Source: Embleya sp040605455
GTDB lineage: Bacteria; Actinomycetota; Actinomycetes; Streptomycetales; Streptomycetaceae
DNA: 30,125 nt
NCBI RefSeq assembly: GCF_040605455.1
Contig: NZ_JBEXCV010000109.1
Location: 1-30,125, forward strand
Direction: 5' to 3'
Numbering within the stretch: position 1 is the first letter of the stretch; every line of letters begins with the position of its first letter. A program made the position numbers and the translations under genes. Positions 15,653-24,189 of this stretch are shown here, piece after piece. Below the pieces are notes generated by a model. The model did not search any database. It saw only the letters and a program-made list of their open reading frames with translations, and was not told where the DNA came from.

Positions 15653-16501
15653 CTACACGACGGTCAGGACCTCGGCCCCGGTGTCGGTGACGACCAGGGT
15701 GTGCTCGAACTGCGCGGTGCGCTTGCGGTCCTTGGTGACCACGGTCCAGCCGTCGTCCCACATGTCGTAGTCGTAGGTGCCCAGGGTGAGCATCGGCTCG
15801 ATGGTGAACGTCATCCCGGGCTCCATTACCGTGGTCGCCCGCTCGTCGTCGTAGTGCGGGATGATCAGGCCGGAGTGGAACGAGCTGTTGATGCCGTGAC
15901 CGGTGAAGTCGCGGACCACGCCGTAGCCGAAGCGCTTCGCGTAGGACTCGATGACCCGGCCGATCACGTTGATCTGCCGACCCGGCTTGACCGCCTTGAT
16001 GCCCCGGTTCAGCGCCTCGCGGGTGCGCTCGACGAGCAGCCTGGACTCCTCGTCGACGTCGCCCACCAGGTAGGTCGCGTCGGTATCGCCGTGCACGCCG
16101 CCGATGAACACGGTCACGTCGATGTTGACGATGTCGCCATCGTTGAGGCGCGTGGTGTCCGGGATGCCGTGGCAGATCACCTCGTTGATCGAGGTGCAGA
16201 TGGTCTTGGGGAAGCCCCGGTAGCCCAGGCAGGAGGGGTAGGCGTGGTGGTCGAGCACGTACTCGTGAGCCACCTTGTCCAACTCGTCGGTGGTCACCCC
16301 GGGCGCGATGCGCGCGGCGGCGGCCTCCATCGCGCCCGCCGCGATCCGACCGGCGACGCGCATGCGCTCGATCGTCTCGGCGTCCTGCACCTCGGGCCCG
16401 GAGTACGGGGTCGGCGCCGGCTTCCCGACATACTCCGGCCGCGGGATGTCGGCGGGAACGGAGCGGATGGGGGTCGCCTTACCGGGTACGAGAATCGCCA
16501 T
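15653..16501 (-). CDS. map: Methionine aminopeptidase, type I
   Basis: Removes the initiator methionine from new proteins. 282 residues with the complete active site: H111 (ICHGIPD), metal ligands D128 (NIDVT), D139 (GDTD), H202 (FTGHGI), E235 (TIEPML) and E266 (FEHTLV). An N-terminal extension of about 40 residues (PRPEYVGKPAPTPYSG) resembles the actinobacterial MapB-type form with an SH3-binding-like segment. The ATG at 16501 is clear from conservation. It has no ribosome site but has a -10-like TACACT 8 bases upstream, which suggests a leaderless transcript. Confidence 0.95.
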   Translation of the reverse strand: MAILVPGKATPIRSVPADIPRPEYVGKPAPTPYSGPEVQDAETIERMRVAGRIAAGAMEAAAARIAPGVTTDELDKVAHEYVLDHHAYPSCLGYRGFPKTICTSINEVICHGIPDTTRLNDGDIVNIDVTVFIGGVHGDTDATYLVGDVDEESRLLVERTREALNRGIKAVKPGRQINVIGRVIESYAKRFGYGVVRDFTGHGINSSFHSGLIIPHYDDERATTVMEPGMTFTIEPMLTLGTYDYDMWDDGWTVVTKDRKRTAQFEHTLVVTDTGAEVLTVV

Positions 16502-16509
16502 AACCAGCG

Positions 16510-16515
16510 AGTGTA
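16510..16515 (-). promoter_or_regulatory. -10 box (TACACT) of map, leaderless arrangement
   Basis: On the minus strand TACACT ends 8 bases before the ATG at 16501, which puts the likely transcription start at or within 2 bases of the start codon. There is no Shine-Dalgarno sequence between. No convincing -35 box. Confidence 0.45.
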
Positions 16516-16600
16516 GCCGGCGCCGCGACCGAGGCGGCGATCGATGCGACGGATACGGTGCGGGCCGGCGAGCAGGGATCGAGTGGGCGGAGGACGGGCC

Positions 16601-16819
16601 GTGAAGTTCAGGCTGTGGCGCAAGCCCGAGGGGCGTGCCGGCGAGTGGTACTACTGCATCAGGCACGGCACGGTCGAAGAGGGTCCGGACTGCCCGGCGC
16701 GCGACCGGCTCGGGCCGTACGCGACCCGCCGAGAGGCGGCGAACGCGTTGGAGACCGCGAAGACCCGCAACCAGGTCTGGGAGAACGACCCCAACTGGAA
16801 CGACCGCGGGCGCCGCTGA
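16601..16819 (+). CDS. Small conserved actinobacterial protein, SPOR-like fragment
   Basis: 72 residues, MKFRLWRKPEG..EWYYCIRHGTVEEGPDCPARDRLGPYATRREAANAL..NDPNWNDR. The segment DRLGPYATRREAANALETAK resembles the repeat used in SPOR-type or short DUF proteins of Streptomyces. Two cysteines and a histidine (C and H in YYCIRHG, C in PDCP) could bind a metal, but this is speculation. The GTG at 16601 has GGAGG 7 bases upstream, better than an ATG at 16544 that would overlap the map promoter. It is divergent from map. Function unknown. Confidence 0.7.
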   Translation: MKFRLWRKPEGRAGEWYYCIRHGTVEEGPDCPARDRLGPYATRREAANALETAKTRNQVWENDPNWNDRGRR

Positions 16820-17129
16820 GCGGACGACAGGACCGGTGCCCGGGTGGCCACGCCGCCTGGACGGTCACCACGCTCGGTGGTCGCGGCGCCCGGGGGTGGC
16901 ACTCGGCGGTCGGGTCACTCGGCGGGTTCGGGGCCCGGTCGCGCCCACGGTGAGCGCATCGGGCAGGGTCGTACGGGCAGCCGCGCGCCCACCTCCTCCG
17001 CCCGGGACCGACCGGGGCCCCGGGGCTGCTCGATCGCTTTCCCGTTCTTTGTGCGCCACGACCCCATATGGAGTAGGGATTGCACGCGGGAATCCGGAAG
17101 CCGGCGATCAAGGGAGGGGTGGGCGGGGA
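16820..17129. other. 310-bp gap with no recognised feature
   Basis: Between the small plus-strand protein and the DUF1508 gene. Several frames are open because of high GC, but none has a ribosome site with plausible composition, and I see no strong terminator or promoter. Confidence 0.5.
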
Positions 17130-17669
17130 TCAGGCGCGAGAGCCGGCCGCCATTCGCTTTCGCGAGCCGGCCGTCTTGGATACGGCCTTTCGGGAGCGCG
17201 AGGCGGACGGCTTCGATACCGCCATTCGGGTGCGCGAGGCGGACGGCCTGGATACCGCCTTTCGGGTGGCCGAGGGCCTGGCCGCGACCTTTCGTGATTG
17301 CGCCTTTCGAGGCGGCGCCTTTGCGGTGACCGACTTCGTCGGCGCGCTCTTGCGCACCGCGGTGCTCTTGCGCACCGCAGTACTCCTGCGCGCGGTGCCG
17401 CCACGACGCGCGACGGTCCGGCCGGCCGGGGTACGCCGGTGCGTGGCCGCGGACTTCGGGGTCTGGGCCCGCCGCGCGGCGAGTGCGTCGAGGGTGCGGT
17501 CGTCGACCATCTCGGTGTCGCCGTTGCGCTGGACGTAGCGCAGCGCGGTGAGCGCCTCGCGCTTGGTTTCATAAGGCGACGACTTGATGATCGTCGCACC
17601 GTTGGCGGCTGCCAGGACGAAGCCGTACTTGCCGGAGCGTCCCTTGGTGACAATAAATTTGGCCGGCAC
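17130..17669 (-). CDS. DUF1508 (YegP-like) domain fused to a histone-H1-like basic tail
   Basis: 179 residues. Residues 1-57 match the DUF1508/YegP fold (AKFIVTKGRSGKYGFVLAAANGATIIKSSPYETKREALTALRYVQ). From about 65 to the end the protein is almost wholly Ala, Ser, Arg, Lys, Thr and Pro, with repeats TAVRKS and three 12-residue units AVS(R/K)xxxSRxRx at 138-173. Such tails bind DNA in HupS/HupB and histone H1-like bacterial proteins, so a nucleoid-associated role is the best guess; YegP function itself is unclear. The GTG at 17669 has AAGGAG 6 bases upstream. It is divergent from the F420-dependent reductase gene. Confidence 0.82.
   Translation of the reverse strand: MPAKFIVTKGRSGKYGFVLAAANGATIIKSSPYETKREALTALRYVQRNGDTEMVDDRTLDALAARRAQTPKSAATHRRTPAGRTVARRGGTARRSTAVRKSTAVRKSAPTKSVTAKAPPRKAQSRKVAARPSATRKAVSRPSASRTRMAVSKPSASRSRKAVSKTAGSRKRMAAGSRA
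17151..17258 (-). repeat. Three 36-bp tandem repeats in the basic tail
   Basis: Three in-frame units of 36 bp encode AVSRPSASRTRM, AVSKPSASRSRK and AVSKTAGSRKRM. A second, 18-bp repeat encoding RKSTAV lies at about 17346-17385. Both could change copy number by slippage. Confidence 0.8.
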
Positions 17670-17690
17670 TGCGTCTCCTTGGAGAGCGAA

Positions 17691-17704
17691 GAGAAAGTTT
17701 TCTC
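17691..17704. promoter_or_regulatory. Palindrome GAGAAA-GT-TTTCTC in the DUF1508 gene leader
   Basis: A perfect 6-bp inverted repeat with a 2-bp centre, 22 bp upstream of the GTG and downstream of the candidate promoter. It could be an operator or a small leader hairpin. Confidence 0.4.
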
Positions 17705-17721
17705 CTCCACGGAAACACGGT

Positions 17722-17761
17722 TTGTCCCGGTTGTCATATATAAGTGCTATTTCGGAGTGAA
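17722..17761. promoter_or_regulatory. Overlapping divergent promoters for the DUF1508 and F420-reductase genes
   Basis: Plus strand: TTGTCC (17722-17727) and TGCTAT (17745-17750), 17 bp apart. Minus strand: TTCACT (17761-17756) and TATGAC (17738-17733), 17 bp apart. The region is the most A+T-rich in the area. Pattern match only. Confidence 0.4.
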
Positions 17762-17852
17762 TCGGCCCGCGCAGCCGAAAACCACTGTGACGTCGACTGC
17801 ATCCGGGCTCCGACCCCGTGTCCTCTGCGGCTTCGGCCGGCAGGATCACGCC

Positions 17853-18545
17853 ATGACAACCCCCTCGTCCCCCAAGCGCGACCCGCGTGACCTGCCGAAC
17901 ATCGACCACCTGGTCGTGGGCGTCCTCGGCGGCACCGGCGAGCAGGGCCGCGGTCTCGCGTACCGCCTGGCCGTAGCCGGCCAGAAAGTGATCATCGGCT
18001 CGCGCAGCGCCGAACGGGCCGGCTCCGCCGCGGCGGAGCTCGGTGCCGGTGTTCGCGGCGCGGACAACGCCACCTGCGCGGCGGAGAGCGACATCGTGAT
18101 CATCGCCGTGCCCTGGGAGGGGCACCGCGACCTGCTCGTCGCCCTCAAGAACGAGTTGGCGGGCAAGATCGTCGTCGACTGCGTGAACCCGATGGGCTTC
18201 GACAAGCAGGGCGCGTTCGTGCTCGATGTCGAGGAGGGCAGCGCCGCACAGCAGGCCGCCGCCGTGCTCACCGACTCGTCCGTCACCGCCGCCTTCCACC
18301 ACGTCTCCGCGGTGCTGCTGCTCGACCCGAACGTCGAGTCCCTGGACACCGACATCATGGTGCTCGGCGACAAGCGCGACGCCACCGACGCGGTACAGGC
18401 GCTCGCGGCGCGCATCCCCGGGATGCGTGGGGTGTACGCCGGTCGGCTGCGCAACGCGCGTCAGGTCGAGGGGCTCACCGCCAACCTCATCTCGACCAAC
18501 CGCCGGTACAAGGCTCACGCCGGACTGCGCGTCACCGACGTGTGA
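17853..18545 (+). CDS. npdG: F420-dependent NADP reductase (NADPH:F420 oxidoreductase)
   Basis: Transfers hydride between coenzyme F420 and NADP, supplying reduced F420. 230 residues. The Rossmann motif VGVLGGTGEQGRGLAYRLA (GGTGEQG at 26-32) and the phosphate-binding IIGSRS (48-52) are typical of the family, as are DIVIIAVPWEGH, VDCVNPMGF, SVTAAFHHVSA and the C-terminal RNARQVEGLTANLISTNRRYKAHAGLRVT. The ATG at 17853 is set by conservation of the 230-residue length; the ribosome site GGCAGGA is moderate. It is a single gene ended by a very long hairpin and divergent from the DUF1508 gene. The other strand downstream encodes an FMN reductase, so two flavin-type redox genes converge here. Confidence 0.92.
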   Translation: MTTPSSPKRDPRDLPNIDHLVVGVLGGTGEQGRGLAYRLAVAGQKVIIGSRSAERAGSAAAELGAGVRGADNATCAAESDIVIIAVPWEGHRDLLVALKNELAGKIVVDCVNPMGFDKQGAFVLDVEEGSAAQQAAAVLTDSSVTAAFHHVSAVLLLDPNVESLDTDIMVLGDKRDATDAVQALAARIPGMRGVYAGRLRNARQVEGLTANLISTNRRYKAHAGLRVTDV

Positions 18546-18578
18546 GCCCGCTCGGGTGCGGCCCACGACGCACACAGA

Positions 18579-18630
18579 AGACGGCACGAGGCCCGGCACA
18601 TCATCGAATGTGCCGGGCCTCGTGCCGTCT
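18579..18630. terminator. 22-bp perfect stem, bidirectional terminator
   Basis: Arms 18579-18600 and 18609-18630 are perfect reverse complements around an 8-nt loop (TCATCGAA). It sits between the convergent npdG and FMN reductase genes and should serve both. Confidence 0.88.
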
Positions 18631-18657
18631 CGCCGTGCGCGGGGATCGCCCCCGGCG

Positions 18658-19251
18658 TCAGGCCGACGATGCGGTCCAGGCGACCAGCTTGCCGGCGTTG
18701 TTGTCGATCGCGTCCTGCAGGCCGGCCAGTACGTGGGTGACCATGCCGGCGGTGGCCGGGTCGGTGAGCACGTGCTGCACGTCGGCCTCCACGCCGAGTC
18801 GGGTGTGCACCTCGGGGACCGAGATCTCCGGGCCGGAGACGACGAAGTTGTTCAGGTCCCGGAGCAGCGTCTTGAGCTGGATCAGCGCGCGAATGCCGCC
18901 CTGGACGCCCGGCGAGGCGGAGATCGCGACGATCGACTTGCCGGCCAGCACGCCCCGGGCGTACGGGCGCGAGGCCCAGTCCAGCGCGTTCTTGAGCACG
19001 CCCGGCAGGCTGCGGTTGTACTCGGGGGTGGCGATGATCAGGCCGTCCGCCTCGGCGATCGCCTCGCGCAGGCGCACCACGGACGCCGGCGGATCGGCCT
19101 CCAGGTCCTGGTTGAAGAGCGGCAGCTCGTCCAGACCCTTGTACACCTCGATCTGCATGCCCTCGGGCGCGAACGGCTGGAGGGCGTTCACGAGCGCGGT
19201 GTTGAACGACTGAGCGCGCAGCGAGCCCGAGATGGCGAGGATGCGGGACAT
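18658..19251 (-). CDS. NADPH-dependent FMN reductase family protein
   Basis: A 197-residue flavodoxin-like oxidoreductase. The FMN phosphate loop GSLRAQSFN lies at 9-17, the family signature TPEYNRSLPGVLKNALDWASRP at about 75-95, and SIVAISASPGVQGG follows. Relatives reduce FMN, quinones, azo dyes or chromate with NAD(P)H; the natural substrate is not predictable. The ATG at 19251 has GGAGGA 4-9 bases upstream. A clear promoter and an 18-bp palindrome lie just upstream, which suggests control by a MarR- or TetR-type repressor sensing quinone or redox stress, but no such regulator gene is in this window. Confidence 0.92.
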   Translation of the reverse strand: MSRILAISGSLRAQSFNTALVNALQPFAPEGMQIEVYKGLDELPLFNQDLEADPPASVVRLREAIAEADGLIIATPEYNRSLPGVLKNALDWASRPYARGVLAGKSIVAISASPGVQGGIRALIQLKTLLRDLNNFVVSGPEISVPEVHTRLGVEADVQHVLTDPATAGMVTHVLAGLQDAIDNNAGKLVAWTASSA

Positions 19252-19288
19252 GGGGTCCTCCGGGGATGGCGAGGCAAGGCGAAGCAGA

Positions 19289-19306
19289 TTGTTGAACGTT
19301 TAACAA
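19289..19306. promoter_or_regulatory. Operator-like palindrome of the FMN reductase gene
   Basis: TTGTTGAACGTTTAACAA is an 18-bp near-perfect palindrome (one mismatched pair). It touches the -10 box and covers the expected transcription start, a classic repressor position. A second TTGT...CAA element lies at 19320-19333. Confidence 0.6.
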
Positions 19307-19333
19307 CGTATCGCGGACTTGTTGTGTATTCAA
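19305..19333 (-). promoter_or_regulatory. Promoter of the FMN reductase gene
   Basis: On the minus strand TTGAAT (19333-19328) and TACGTT (19310-19305) are 17 bp apart, about 54 bp before the ATG. Confidence 0.6.
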
Positions 19334-19492
19334 CTTCTGAGCCGAGTTCCGGGCGGCCATGGGCACCGGTCACCGTCGGTGGCGGGCGGTGACCGGTGCC
19401 GAAGACGCGGTCGTCGGGGGTGACAATGGAGCCGCGCCGCGCCCGGATCACCTGCGGCCGTCCTCGTTCGCGCCCGTCTGGAGCCTCCCGCC

Positions 19493-19684
19493 ATGCCCCG
19501 CATCGTCGTCCTCGCCGTGATCGTGTGCGTCCTGGCGCTCGCCGCCGCCGTGGTGGCCTTCGTCGGCGGAAGCTGGCTCGGCGTCCCGTTCGTGCTGCTC
19601 GCCGCGCTGGACGGGAACATCGCCTTCTATTACCTGCGCCGGCACCGCATCCGCCGCTCGCGTGAGCTCGCCGCCCGCACCTGA
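19493..19684 (+). CDS. Small two-helix membrane protein
   Basis: 63 residues: two hydrophobic segments (about 4-25 and 29-45, VVLAVIVCVLALAAAVVAFV and WLGVPFVLLAALDGNIAFYYL) and a basic tail RRHRIRRSR, so both ends should be cytoplasmic. The ATG has GGAG about 10 bases upstream. Its composition is clearly protein-like and its antisense frame is not. Function unknown; it sits between the FMN reductase and recA promoters. Confidence 0.6.
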   Translation: MPRIVVLAVIVCVLALAAAVVAFVGGSWLGVPFVLLAALDGNIAFYYLRRHRIRRSRELAART

Positions 19685-19757
19685 GCCCGCTTTCGCCGCC
19701 CGCAGGCGTCCCTCGTATGGGTGGATGCCGCCGGCCGATGGCGTGTCGTCATCGAAT

Positions 19758-19773
19758 TCGAACAAAAGTTCGG
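19758..19773. promoter_or_regulatory. LexA (SOS) box of recA
   Basis: TCGAACAAAAGTTCGG fits the actinobacterial LexA consensus TCGAAC-N4-GTTCGA with one changed base. It lies 117 bp before recA and just ahead of a -10-like TACGCT (19776-19781). Confidence 0.88.
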
Positions 19774-19889
19774 GCTACGCTTCGACCCGACGTTGTCCAC
19801 AGGCGTGCGCCGGTCGTGCCTCCGTGTCGGTGCGACGGGTTAGCGTTCAAGGTGTGAAGCGAACACCACAGACCGGCAAGGCGGCATCC

Positions 19890-20924
<1,035 letters not shown>

Positions 20925-20928
20925 GCCC

Positions 20929-21873
20929 GTGGGTCGCCCTGCCGGCGAGTGGTCGAACACGTGGGGAGACGGATCCGAGGCCGGACCCGTCTCCCCGCCG
21001 GTCGACGCCGCCGAACTGCGGGCCGCGCTGGCGGCCGTCACGGCACGTGCCGCGACGGATGATCGAGCCGGCCGTGGCGGTGTCGAGCGCCGCACCGCAC
21101 GCCGAGCCGGCTCGACGCGACGCGACTCGGGGGAGCGCGAAGCGGGGGACCGGGAGGCGGGGGACGACGGCTCGGGGGCCGACGTCCGCGGAGAGGGTGA
21201 GCGGGCCGCCGGTCGGTGGTCCGAAGGTGGTCGAGCCAAGCGGGACAGGCGTGAGCGGGCCGGGACTCGGGGCCGGGTCCGACGGAATGCGGACGACGAG
21301 GGCATCGAGCCCGCCGAGGGCGCCGACGCGGCGCCGGAACCGCTCGCCGATCCGGAGGCCACCGCGCGGGCGATCTGTCTGCGCCTGTTGACCGGGCGCG
21401 CCCGCACCCGGGCCCAACTGGCGGACGCGCTGCGCCGTCGGGAGGTGCCCGACGAGGTGGCGGAATACGTACTGGGCCGATTCACCGATGTGGGACTGAT
21501 CGACGACACCGCCTTCGCGGGTGCGTGGGTCGACACCAGACACACCGGCAAGGGGCTGGCCCGTCGCGCCCTGGCCCGGGAGCTGCGTCAACGCGGTGTG
21601 GACGCCGTCGTGGTGGACGAGGCGGTCGCCCGACTCGATCCCGAACAGGAGCTGGAGACGGCTCGGGCCCTGGTGGCCCGCCGGTTGCCGGCCACGCGTG
21701 GCCTGGACCGGGACAAGCGCATCCGCAGGTTGGCGGGCATGCTCGCGCGCAAGGGATACGGCGAGGGCCTGGCCCTTCGCGTGGTCCGGGACGCGCTGGA
21801 GCACGAGGCCGAGGCCGACGAGGCGGGCGATCCGGACGAGACCCCGTGGCGGGCCTGGGACGGACCCGTCTGA
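20929..21873 (+). CDS. recX: RecX regulatory protein with long charged N-terminal extension
   Basis: Inhibits RecA filament formation and coprotease activity. 314 residues. The RecX three-helix repeats fill about 143-295 (ATARAICLRLLTGRARTRAQLADALRRREVPDEVAEYVLGRFTDVGLIDDTAFA, RRALARELRQRGVD, LDRDKRIRRLAGMLARKGY). The first 140 residues are low-complexity and rich in Arg, Gly, Glu, Asp and Ala, and show no fold; E. coli RecX has only 166 residues in all. The GTG at 20929 has GAGGAGGG in the end of recA, 8 bases upstream, so translation is probably coupled to recA and shares its SOS control. Confidence 0.95.
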   Translation: MGRPAGEWSNTWGDGSEAGPVSPPVDAAELRAALAAVTARAATDDRAGRGGVERRTARRAGSTRRDSGEREAGDREAGDDGSGADVRGEGERAAGRWSEGGRAKRDRRERAGTRGRVRRNADDEGIEPAEGADAAPEPLADPEATARAICLRLLTGRARTRAQLADALRRREVPDEVAEYVLGRFTDVGLIDDTAFAGAWVDTRHTGKGLARRALARELRQRGVDAVVVDEAVARLDPEQELETARALVARRLPATRGLDRDKRIRRLAGMLARKGYGEGLALRVVRDALEHEAEADEAGDPDETPWRAWDGPV

Positions 21874-21996
21874 GCCGCGCCCCCGCGACCGGGGTCGGTG
21901 ACCTAGCCTGGGACCGTTGTCCGAGCCGTCGGACCGCCACAAGCGCGTCCCTCGGCGCGTATACGTCCCTGCCGTCCGCTTGAAGGGCCATCCGCC

Positions 21997-23364
21997 TTGG
22001 CGATCAGTGTGTTCGACATGTTCTCGATCGGCATCGGCCCGTCGAGCTCCCACACGGTGGGTCCCATGCGCGCCGCGCGGATGTTCGCGCAGCGACTCAA
22101 GACCGAGGGTGTCCTGGACCGGGTCGCCTGCGTCCGGGTCGAGCTGTACGGCTCCCTGGGCGCGACCGGTCACGGTCACGGCACCCCGCGCGCGGTGCTG
22201 CTCGGCCTGGAGGGCTATTCGCCGCGCACCGTCGACCCGGAGGAGGTCGAGCCGGAGCTGGCGCGCATTCGCGAGTCGGGGATGTTGCGACTGCTCGGCG
22301 TGCAGGACATCGCCTTCGACGGCGACCGGGGCTTGGTGCTGCACCGACGCAAGACGCTGCCGTACCACGCCAACGGCATGACCGCGTGGGCGCGCGACGC
22401 GGACGGCACCGAGCTGCTCACCAAGACGTACTACTCGGTCGGCGGCGGCTTCGTGGTGGACGAGGACGCGGTGGGGGCGGATCGGGTCAAGCCCGACGAC
22501 ACCGTGCTGCGACACCCGTTCCGCACCGGCGACGAGTTGTTGCGGTTGACCCGGGAGACCGGGCTCTCGGTGTCCGCGCTGATGCTGGAGAACGAGAAGG
22601 CGTGGCGCACCGAGCCGGAGATCCGCGCCGAGTTGCTGGAGATCTGGCACGTGATGCGCGCGTGTGTGGAGCGCGGCCTGGCCACCGAGGGCATCCTGCC
22701 CGGTGGGCTCAAGGTGCGCCGCCGCGCCTCGCGGACCGCCCGCACGCTGCGCGCCGAGGGTGACCGGCCCACGCACGCGATGGAGTGGGTCACCCTGTGG
22801 GCGATGGCGGTCAACGAGGAGAACGCCGCCGGCGGTCGGGTGGTCACCGCGCCCACCAACGGCGCCGCCGGGATCATCCCGGCCGTCCTGCATCACTACG
22901 TGGCCACCGTTCCGGGCGCGGACGAGGACGGCATCGTGCGCTTCCTGCTCGCCGCGGGCGCGATCGGCATGCTGTTCAAGGAGAACGCGTCCATCTCGGG
23001 CGCCGAGGTCGGTTGCCAGGGCGAGGTGGGCTCGGCCTGCGCGATGGCCGCCGGCGGCCTGGCGGAGGTCCTGGGCGGCACCCCCGAGCAGGTGGAGAAC
23101 GCCGCCGAGATCGGGATGGAGCACAACCTCGGGCTCACCTGCGACCCGGTCGGCGGCCTCGTGCAGATCCCGTGCATCGAGCGCAACGGCATGGCCGGCG
23201 TCAAGGCGGTCACCGCCGCCCGGATGGCCCTGCGTGGCGACGGCCGGCACCACGTCTCGCTGGACAAGGTCATCAAGACCATGAAGGAGACCGGCGCGGA
23301 CATGAAGACCAAGTACAAGGAGACCGCCCGGGGCGGCCTCGCGGTGAACATCATCGAGTGCTGA
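21997..23364 (+). CDS. sdaA: L-serine ammonia-lyase (iron-sulfur L-serine dehydratase, single chain)
   Basis: Converts L-serine to pyruvate and ammonia with a [4Fe-4S] cluster. 455 residues of the type II single-polypeptide form. The N-terminal beta domain has SIGIGPSSSHTVGPMRAA (10-28) and the YGSLGATGHGHGT loop. The alpha domain has APTNGAAGIIPAV and cluster cysteines C340 (EVGCQGEVG), C382 (GLTCDPVGG) and C393 (IPCIERN). The last residue is C455, matching the tail-in-mouth cysteine of the well-studied Legionella enzyme. The start is TTG at 21997 with AAGGG 10 bases upstream; the family's usual first residues (ISVFDMFSIGIGPSSSHT) follow directly. It is a single gene, and nothing like a glycine riboswitch is seen in the 123-bp gap before it. 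Confidence 0.95.
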   Translation: MAISVFDMFSIGIGPSSSHTVGPMRAARMFAQRLKTEGVLDRVACVRVELYGSLGATGHGHGTPRAVLLGLEGYSPRTVDPEEVEPELARIRESGMLRLLGVQDIAFDGDRGLVLHRRKTLPYHANGMTAWARDADGTELLTKTYYSVGGGFVVDEDAVGADRVKPDDTVLRHPFRTGDELLRLTRETGLSVSALMLENEKAWRTEPEIRAELLEIWHVMRACVERGLATEGILPGGLKVRRRASRTARTLRAEGDRPTHAMEWVTLWAMAVNEENAAGGRVVTAPTNGAAGIIPAVLHHYVATVPGADEDGIVRFLLAAGAIGMLFKENASISGAEVGCQGEVGSACAMAAGGLAEVLGGTPEQVENAAEIGMEHNLGLTCDPVGGLVQIPCIERNGMAGVKAVTAARMALRGDGRHHVSLDKVIKTMKETGADMKTKYKETARGGLAVNIIEC

Positions 23365-23584
23365 GCCGATTGTCGGGACGAGAGCCGACACGGGGGAGCC
23401 GAAGCGAGTGCCGCATCGCGAGCCGGCTCGGGCACCGACCCGGGCACCGAGGTGCCGCCGGTCGGGCGGTGCGGCGGATGGTCCGGCCGCCGTGACACCG
23501 GTGACGTACGTGCCGGTATCGCGTTGACGATCCCGGCGGGACAGGTGAGGTGTGCTCCCGGAATCGACGGGTAGACATGCGCCC

Positions 23585-23962
23585 GTGAACGACGAGAGCG
23601 GTCCCCTCCTGGTACAGGTGTCGACGGCCGGAGCCGGTCATACGTTGGTGACCGTGCACGGTGAGATCGACATGGACAGCGGTCCGATCCTGGACGACGC
23701 GCTGAGCCGGCAGGTGTCGGCCGGCCTGAACCGGCTGCTGCTCGACCTGTCCTCGGTCGCCTTCATCGACTCCTTCGGCCTGCGGATCCTGGTCCGGGCC
23801 GAGCGGCGGGCCCGCGAGGCCGGCGGCTCCCTGCAACTGATCGCGCCGACCCGGGCGGTCGCGCGGGTGCTGCGGCTGACCGGCTTCACCCTGATGGTGG
23901 CCGTGCACGACACCGTGCAGGAGGCACTCGACGCGCAGGACAGTTCGGCCGGGCACGAATAG
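23585..23962 (+). CDS. STAS-domain anti-sigma factor antagonist
   Basis: A 125-residue single-domain protein of the SpoIIAA/BldG type that binds anti-sigma-factor kinases and frees the sigma factor when unphosphorylated. Core motifs are VTVHGEIDMDSGPILDDAL (22-40), LLLDLSSVAFIDSFGLRILVRA with the expected phospho-site S63, and LTGFTLMVAVHDTVQEAL at the end. I chose the GTG at 23585, close to the first strand; a GTG at 23552 has its purine run only 1 base away, which is too close. No partner kinase gene is in the window, so it is an orphan. Confidence 0.88.
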   Translation: MNDESGPLLVQVSTAGAGHTLVTVHGEIDMDSGPILDDALSRQVSAGLNRLLLDLSSVAFIDSFGLRILVRAERRAREAGGSLQLIAPTRAVARVLRLTGFTLMVAVHDTVQEALDAQDSSAGHE

Positions 23963-24101
23963 GTGCACCGCAGTTGATCAAAAACACCGAGAATCATGAT
24001 CAAAGTCCGGCGCGGGGGTGGCCTGATTCGATCATGCGCGCCACACTTGGAGTGTCCGCGCGCCGGATGTTTCTGCTGTCGCCCGAAGGCCGTGGATCTG
24101 T

Positions 24102-24137
24102 GGCCGTCCCGCCGAGCGCAAGCCCGACGGGACGGCC
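24102..24137. terminator. Hairpin between the convergent STAS and hydrolase genes
   Basis: GGCCGTCCCG (24102-24111) and CGGGACGGCC (24128-24137) form a perfect 10-bp stem with a 16-nt loop. A second stem GCCGCC/GGCGGC overlaps at 24135-24154. The rest of 23963-24189 shows only a TTGATCA..TGATCAA repeat near 23973-24003. Confidence 0.6.
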
Positions 24138-24189
24138 GCCGCATGTCCGGCGGCGACGCGGGGCGGAGTGAGGCGGCCCCGCGCCCCGC

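Noticed and set aside
21874..21996. Glycine riboswitch before L-serine dehydratase
   Set aside because: No conserved paired aptamer elements fit in the 123-bp gap, and no glycine-cleavage genes adjoin.
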